From assembly GCF_003007715.1 (NCBI RefSeq), contig NZ_PXNO01000027.1, forward strand, positions 806,001-870,000: a stretch of 64,000 nucleotides of DNA. Direction: 5' to 3'. The notes under the pieces are model-generated. The model was given only the letters and a program-made list of their open reading frames with translations, was not told where the DNA came from and ran no database searches. This document shows, in pieces, positions 59,539 to 64,000 of the stretch (the stretch's first letter is position 1; the number at the start of each line of letters is the position of its first letter). This DNA is from Marinobacter shengliensis. GTDB taxonomy: Bacteria; Pseudomonadota; Gammaproteobacteria; Pseudomonadales; Oleiphilaceae. The translations under genes were made by a program, and so were the position numbers.

Positions 59539-60807
59539 CTATAACAGAACAGCACTTCTACGCACTGCATCAATGTCGTCCTGAAGGGTCATTACGAGCT
59601 CCGATCGTTTCAGTGCCATCCTGGAGTGTCGCCGGGCAGCCGCCACTGTTGCCTGATCACCGGTTTCTGTAAGCGCACGAAACGCTCTCTGAAGTCGAAT
59701 AGCAACTTCCACGAAGCCCGCTCCGTCGCGGGCAATCGCTGTGAAGGCATCGTCGAACAGATCATCGGTGCTCAGGGTGGGAACCAATACGCGGTCGTAG
59801 ATTATTTTTGTCATTTCGTTCTTCTCCGGCTGGGATTGCCAGAGCGTAAAAAGTCGCACCATGGCTCCAATCACATTAATGGCTGTCCCCGGATCGTTGA
59901 TTCCTGGAGACAATGCTTTGTCTGCGATCTCCGACAAAGCCAGCAGACCGAATCGGGGGTCTTCCTCAAACGCGCGGTTCGCGCTGATTGTAAAAGCGCT
60001 GGCAAAGGTCTCTGGCTCAAATATGCCATCCCCTTCGACAAGCGCCAGAGGTATTCCCACATTGACGAAAGCTCCCGGAAGCGTTGTTACTAGCACTTGG
60101 CAATCAAGAGTTTCTGCATGGCTTTGCAGCGCCTTAACATCGATATACTGGATGTAACCAACCGACCCGGCGCATACGGGAGCCCCCTGCATATTCTCTT
60201 GCTGTTGCGGTGCCGTCAATGCGCCCAGTGTTGGCGAAAGGCGCCTTTGGTTCAGCGCTTCGAAAGCAGCTTTCTCAACCTGTGCAATAGTGTTTACCAC
60301 CCTGCCCAGCCTTGCAATCCGATCCACCCACCGAACAAAGGTGATAACCACGATAGCGAAAACCAGCAACGTCAGAGTGAAAATGGAAAACAGTCCTGCC
60401 GGCCCGAAAAGATCATTCTGGGTTGCGACCAGTGCAACAATACTGAATATGAACGCTCCGATAAACGCCGACAAAGCGTTTTGCGTGACGTCGTCTCCGA
60501 TCACCAGGGGTATGGAGCGCGGCGTGGCGCCAGTGCTTGCCGAGGCATAGGCCGCAACCATGGAACCTACGGCAAAGGTTGCAATGACAAGCATGCTGGA
60601 GGCCATTACCGAGAGCAACGATTCGACAGACTTCAGGGTTACCTGCGGTAAAACACGGGAAAGCCCTGTATCGTCGGCCAGTTTTGCCGTGAAAACACCA
60701 CCAACCGACAGCAGACACAAAGCCAGTGGTTTGATCCACAGTCGCTCCCGGACGCGGCTCAGAAAGAATCTCAGGCGGTCCAAGCTGAATAACAGAGGTA
60801 GTGCCAT
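59539..60807 (-). CDS. DUF2254 membrane protein
   Basis: The 422-residue inner-membrane protein matches DUF2254. Four hydrophobic segments lie in the first 160 residues (PLALCLLSVGGVFTAKLA, ASSMLVIATFAVGSMVAA, NALSAFIGAFIFSIVALVAT, LFSIFTLTLLVFAIVVITFV). The cytoplasmic or periplasmic remainder has the family region AEIADKALSPGINDPGTAI (here LSEIADKALSPGINDPGTAI). No biochemical function is established. It begins 76 bp after the catalase gene on the same strand. Confidence 0.85.
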   Translation of the reverse strand: MALPLLFSLDRLRFFLSRVRERLWIKPLALCLLSVGGVFTAKLADDTGLSRVLPQVTLKSVESLLSVMASSMLVIATFAVGSMVAAYASASTGATPRSIPLVIGDDVTQNALSAFIGAFIFSIVALVATQNDLFGPAGLFSIFTLTLLVFAIVVITFVRWVDRIARLGRVVNTIAQVEKAAFEALNQRRLSPTLGALTAPQQQENMQGAPVCAGSVGYIQYIDVKALQSHAETLDCQVLVTTLPGAFVNVGIPLALVEGDGIFEPETFASAFTISANRAFEEDPRFGLLALSEIADKALSPGINDPGTAINVIGAMVRLFTLWQSQPEKNEMTKIIYDRVLVPTLSTDDLFDDAFTAIARDGAGFVEVAIRLQRAFRALTETGDQATVAAARRHSRMALKRSELVMTLQDDIDAVRRSAVLL

Positions 60808-60883
60808 CGGTTAGTCCTGCTCTGTGTTGCGCCCATACCAGTTCAACCCTGGCAAACGCCTACTTTCCGCTCATTCAGGGCCA

Positions 60884-63274
60884 TTATTTCATTGGCGGGT
60901 CACTGTCGCGGCATTGGTGCCTTTGGACGTTGATCGCTTTGATAAATGCCGTAGCGATTTCCTCGACATCAGCGCTTTCTGCCAGAAGTATCCCCGGATC
61001 GTCATCCGTGAACGACGAAATACCCGCTTGTTCCAACAATTCCCGGGCGGCGCCCAGTGCAAGAATGGATTTACAATGCCGGAACTGATCACGGATAAAG
61101 TCCATCGTCAGCGGGTTGCCGGCCAATGCGTGAACGGCGCTGTTGCCATCCGGTAAAACCAGAGCATCGAATAGGAAACCGGGCGCGTTCTCCATGGATT
61201 TGTTCGCTTCGATGGTCATGCCAGAGGCGCCTTCAAACACACCCACCCGAGGCCCAATGAAATGGACCACGGCACCGGCATCCGCGAATGCTCTGTGCAA
61301 GGCAGCCAGGGAGATATCGTCGGCGCCCTTCTCTACCAGCACCGCAATCTGTCTTGTGCGAATGCCGCCTTCGCCGGGTAATGCCATTAATGATAGCGCT
61401 CGCGAAACGGTCACCTCCGGCGGCTGAGCGTCGTCACTGGCCTTTGGCATGGCCGGAGGCACGCTAATGCCCAAACCGGAAGCGACACTGGCGGCAAGTG
61501 CAGGCGATACGTTCACCAAAGACGACACCATCCGTTCTCGGATGGCAGGAATTCCTACTTTACTGAGTTCAAAACGAAACGCCGAGACGATGTGTGCTTT
61601 CTCAACCGGAGTTTGGCTCTCGAAGAACAGTGTCGCCTGCGCATAGTGTTCGGCGAACTTTTCCGGCTTTCCACGTACCTTGTCATCGTTGATCGCCTCG
61701 GGAAACGACATGAATCCTCCGGCGCCAGTCTGGAAGGGACAGCCACCGGCGAGTGAATTCGGTTCATAGGCGACGCGCCCTCGATGCACAGCTTGCCGAT
61801 GCATGCCATCTCGCTGATTGTTCTGCACCGGGGCTATTGCTGAATTAATCGGAATTTCGTGGAAGTTCGGGCCTCCGAGCCTCGTTATCTGGGTATCCGC
61901 ATAGGAGTGGATTCGGCCGGCGAGCAGCGGGTCATTGGAAAAGTCGATGCCGGGAATCACATGAGCCGCACAGAATGCGACCTGCTCCGTTTCTGCAAAG
62001 AAGTTGTCCGGATTTCGATTGAGAACCATGCGGCCTACAGGTGTCAGCGGCACGAGCTCTTCCGGCACTAGCTTGGTGGAATCGAGCACATCGAAGCTGA
62101 ATCGCTCGGCTTGTTCTTCGGTGAATATCTGCAATCCGAGTTCCCACTCCGGAAACTCCCCGGACTCAATGGCTTCCCATAGATCACGGCGATGATAGTC
62201 CGGATCGGCGCCCGAAATCTTCACGGCCTCATCCCAGACCAGCGAATGAGTGCCTTGCAGGGGCTTCCAGTGGAATTTGCAGAACACCGCCTCATTCCTG
62301 TCATTGATCAGGCGGAAGGTATGCACACCAAAGCCCTGCATCATCCGGTAGCTTCGGGGGATGCCTCGGTCCGACATTACCCACATCAACATGTGGGTAG
62401 ATTCGGGCATCAGGGAAACGAAATCCCAGAAAGTGTCATGGGCGGAAGCCGCCTGGGGCATGCCATGGTGCGGCTCCGGTTTTACCGCGTGAACCAAATC
62501 AGGAAACTTCATTGCATCCTGGATGAAGAAGACCGGTATGTTGTTGCCAACCAGATCCCAGTTGCCTTCGTCCGTATAGAACTTGACCGCAAATCCCCTT
62601 GCATCACGGGCAGTGTCCTTGGAGCCGCGCTCGCCGGCCACCGTCGAAAAGCGCACGAACACGGGGGTAATTTTTCCCTTTTCGGCGAAAGGCGCAGCGC
62701 GGGTGTAGTTGGTAAGCGCGTCGTAGGCTTCGAAATAACCGTGTGCGGCGGATCCTCGGGCATGAACGATACGTTCGGGAATGCGTTCATGGTCAAAATG
62801 GGTAATCTTTTCCCGAAGAATGAAATCTTCGAGTAACGAAGGTCCTCGCAGGCCGGCCTTCAGGCTGTTCTGGTTGTCACCAATGGGCACGCCCTGGTTG
62901 GTCGACAGCGGTTGGCCGCTTGCATCCACCCGCGCCCGTTCGAATGCCTCAGCCCCAGCGTTCGTTCCGGGCGTGGCTGCGCCGCCGGTCTTCTTTGTCC
63001 CGCAAGTTTCGGTGGCAGTGCTTGCGGTCAACGACACTGAGCCAAGGTTTTCCGTCACACTCAGTGGGGGAACACGGGCATTTTCCTGGCCATATTCTAG
63101 GGCCTTGGTACGGTTAAATGGCATTGCACGAGCTAGAGGGTCAGTTGCGCCACCCTGCTCTGCCATGATGTCATTGGTTCTGAGGACACTCTTTGGATCT
63201 GCTTTGCCCTTAACCGCCTTGCCAGTTTTGCGTTTCGATTGTGACGGCCGCGCCGCTTTGTTGTCCCTGGCCAT
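60884..63274 (-). CDS. katE: Large-subunit catalase HPII with C-terminal DJ-1/PfpI-like domain
   Basis: The 796-residue enzyme dismutates hydrogen peroxide. After a basic, flexible N-terminus of about 110 residues come the haem-pocket motifs [16 protein letters not shown] (catalytic His), [40 protein letters not shown] (catalytic Asn) and the proximal Tyr region [14 protein letters not shown]. The last 180 residues form the class-I amidotransferase/DJ-1-like domain of HPII ([38 protein letters not shown]). The ATG at 63274 has GGAG eight bases upstream. E. coli HPII is some 40 residues shorter. Confidence 0.95.
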   Translation of the reverse strand: MARDNKAARPSQSKRKTGKAVKGKADPKSVLRTNDIMAEQGGATDPLARAMPFNRTKALEYGQENARVPPLSVTENLGSVSLTASTATETCGTKKTGGAATPGTNAGAEAFERARVDASGQPLSTNQGVPIGDNQNSLKAGLRGPSLLEDFILREKITHFDHERIPERIVHARGSAAHGYFEAYDALTNYTRAAPFAEKGKITPVFVRFSTVAGERGSKDTARDARGFAVKFYTDEGNWDLVGNNIPVFFIQDAMKFPDLVHAVKPEPHHGMPQAASAHDTFWDFVSLMPESTHMLMWVMSDRGIPRSYRMMQGFGVHTFRLINDRNEAVFCKFHWKPLQGTHSLVWDEAVKISGADPDYHRRDLWEAIESGEFPEWELGLQIFTEEQAERFSFDVLDSTKLVPEELVPLTPVGRMVLNRNPDNFFAETEQVAFCAAHVIPGIDFSNDPLLAGRIHSYADTQITRLGGPNFHEIPINSAIAPVQNNQRDGMHRQAVHRGRVAYEPNSLAGGCPFQTGAGGFMSFPEAINDDKVRGKPEKFAEHYAQATLFFESQTPVEKAHIVSAFRFELSKVGIPAIRERMVSSLVNVSPALAASVASGLGISVPPAMPKASDDAQPPEVTVSRALSLMALPGEGGIRTRQIAVLVEKGADDISLAALHRAFADAGAVVHFIGPRVGVFEGASGMTIEANKSMENAPGFLFDALVLPDGNSAVHALAGNPLTMDFIRDQFRHCKSILALGAARELLEQAGISSFTDDDPGILLAESADVEEIATAFIKAINVQRHQCRDSDPPMK

Positions 63275-63424
63275 GATTTTTCTCCGGAGAATCGATAGTG
63301 TTGGCAATCGAGACGCCGCTCGAACCGCTGGCCTTCAGTCATTCTATGGAGCTGACTGTACGCGTCTGTTCGAAAGCGCACACAGGTAACTGAGCCGACG
63401 CTATAAGTCTGGTGACACTGGAAC

Positions 63425-64000
63425 TCACGCGGGAAGCACTCCATGCCAAACAGGCAAAGCCAAATCCTCCGGGTCGTCGTTCGGGCCACCGGTCCGGCTC
63501 TTGAATGAGCCTTCCTCAATGGGTATCCGGTATAGCGCAGTCGCCTTACGCTCTTTTAGGTTGGGTGCGCGAACCTGTTCCCATCGCCCTGGCTCAATCT
63601 GGTTGATGACGGCCCGAAACGCGGCATCAAACTCGGAGTCTTCCGTCACCGGTGAAGCTTTCCCGAACAGTACGAGCGATTCGTAGTTCGCACTATGATG
63701 GAAGGCGGACTTGGTCATCACCCATTCATTTGTCACCGCAAACGATATGCATAAGAGGTCCCCTGCACTCAGGCGTTTTGACAAACGCCCTCCGTTCAGC
63801 GTGTGCAGGTAGAGGTTGTCATCCAGCCGCCAAACCGTTAGTGGCACAATGCGTGGCTCCCCCTGTTCCACAAACGCCACATGAGCCGTTTTCAGGCGAT
63901 CAATCAGCGCATAGGCCGGAGCGCGGTCATAGCTTGCACGCTTGGGGGCGCGCTTTACCTGACTGCGGGGGCAGAAAGTTAATGGGGATGAGTTTATCGT
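63425..64000 (-). CDS. Pyridoxamine 5'-phosphate oxidase-like flavin-binding protein (start beyond right edge)
   Basis: The reverse-strand frame is open from its stop at 63425 to the right edge, 191 residues, with no in-frame ATG start in the upstream part. QVKRAPKRASYDRAPAYALI followed by HVAFVEQGEPRIVPLTVWRL and YLHTLNGGRLSKRLSAGDLL is typical of the Pyridox_oxase_2 (NimA-like) split-barrel family, which binds FMN or related cofactors. Function is unknown. The start codon lies outside the window. The katE gene is 150 bp downstream on the same strand. Confidence 0.82.
   Translation of the reverse strand, partial: TINSSPLTFCPRSQVKRAPKRASYDRAPAYALIDRLKTAHVAFVEQGEPRIVPLTVWRLDDNLYLHTLNGGRLSKRLSAGDLLCISFAVTNEWVMTKSAFHHSANYESLVLFGKASPVTEDSEFDAAFRAVINQIEPGRWEQVRAPNLKERKATALYRIPIEEGSFKSRTGGPNDDPEDLALPVWHGVLPA

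Noticed and set aside
60884..61450. Separate PfpI/DJ-1 gene at the end of the catalase
   Set aside because: The frame is continuous with the catalase and matches the C-terminal domain of large HPII catalases.

Overview
The window reads as chromosomal DNA of a marine gammaproteobacterium, most likely Marinobacter or a close relative. The cytochrome P450 at 37515-38942 looks, from memory, like the Marinobacter CYP153A alkane/fatty-acid hydroxylase. The other genes (RecQ, Kdp, Trk/Ktr, GlgABCP, MipA/OmpV, LpxR, SelO, KatE) suit a Gram-negative, salt-adapted host. I saw no rRNA, tRNA, CRISPR array, insertion sequence or phage.

Layout. (1) 1-4307: a partial periplasmic-binding protein, a hotdog protein, recQ and a PlsC-type acyltransferase. 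(2) 4309-18711: glycogen and alpha-glucan metabolism. glgB-glgA-glgP run leftward and glgC-GH57-malQ rightward from a shared intergenic region, followed by a PilZ protein, a short-chain dehydrogenase and a second glgP. (3) 18718-33078: four potassium uptake systems side by side: TrkH, KdpF-(26 aa ORF)-KdpABCDE, KtrAB and a second TrkH preceded by a frameshifted membrane-protein gene. An outer-membrane protein gene sits inside this block. (4) 33164-35773: MipA/OmpV and a membrane GGDEF-EAL protein. (5) 36098-36125: a near-perfect dif site, so the replication terminus lies in this window. All nine FtsK-orienting (KOPS) octamers I found change orientation at this point. (6) 36215-40454: ferredoxin, CYP153A and ferredoxin reductase with a divergent AraC-type regulator; two 16-bp direct repeats 21 bp apart lie between them. 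(7) 40549-45524: a GC-rich HlyD / RbbA-type ABC / ABC-2 permease exporter operon, possibly acquired. (8) 45712-53493: an LpxR-like protein, then a TetR gene facing an operon of two hotdog thioesterases, an alpha/beta hydrolase and an RND efflux pair, with a palindromic operator inside the likely promoter. (9) 53596-64000: aldo/keto reductase, TetR, ChrR-like cupin, glutathione S-transferase with a perfect 10-bp-arm palindrome upstream, MipA/OmpV, SelO, DUF2254, a large HPII-type catalase and a partial pyridoxamine-oxidase-like gene.

How it fits together. Regions 2 and 3 suggest carbon storage and potassium-based osmoadaptation. Region 5 marks the terminus. Region 6 gives terminal hydroxylation of alkanes or fatty acids. 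Regions 7-9 hold export, detoxification and oxidative-stress functions. The least familiar units are the TetR/thioesterase/hydrolase/RND operon, the extra 26-residue ORF in the kdp operon, and the density of potassium systems next to dif.
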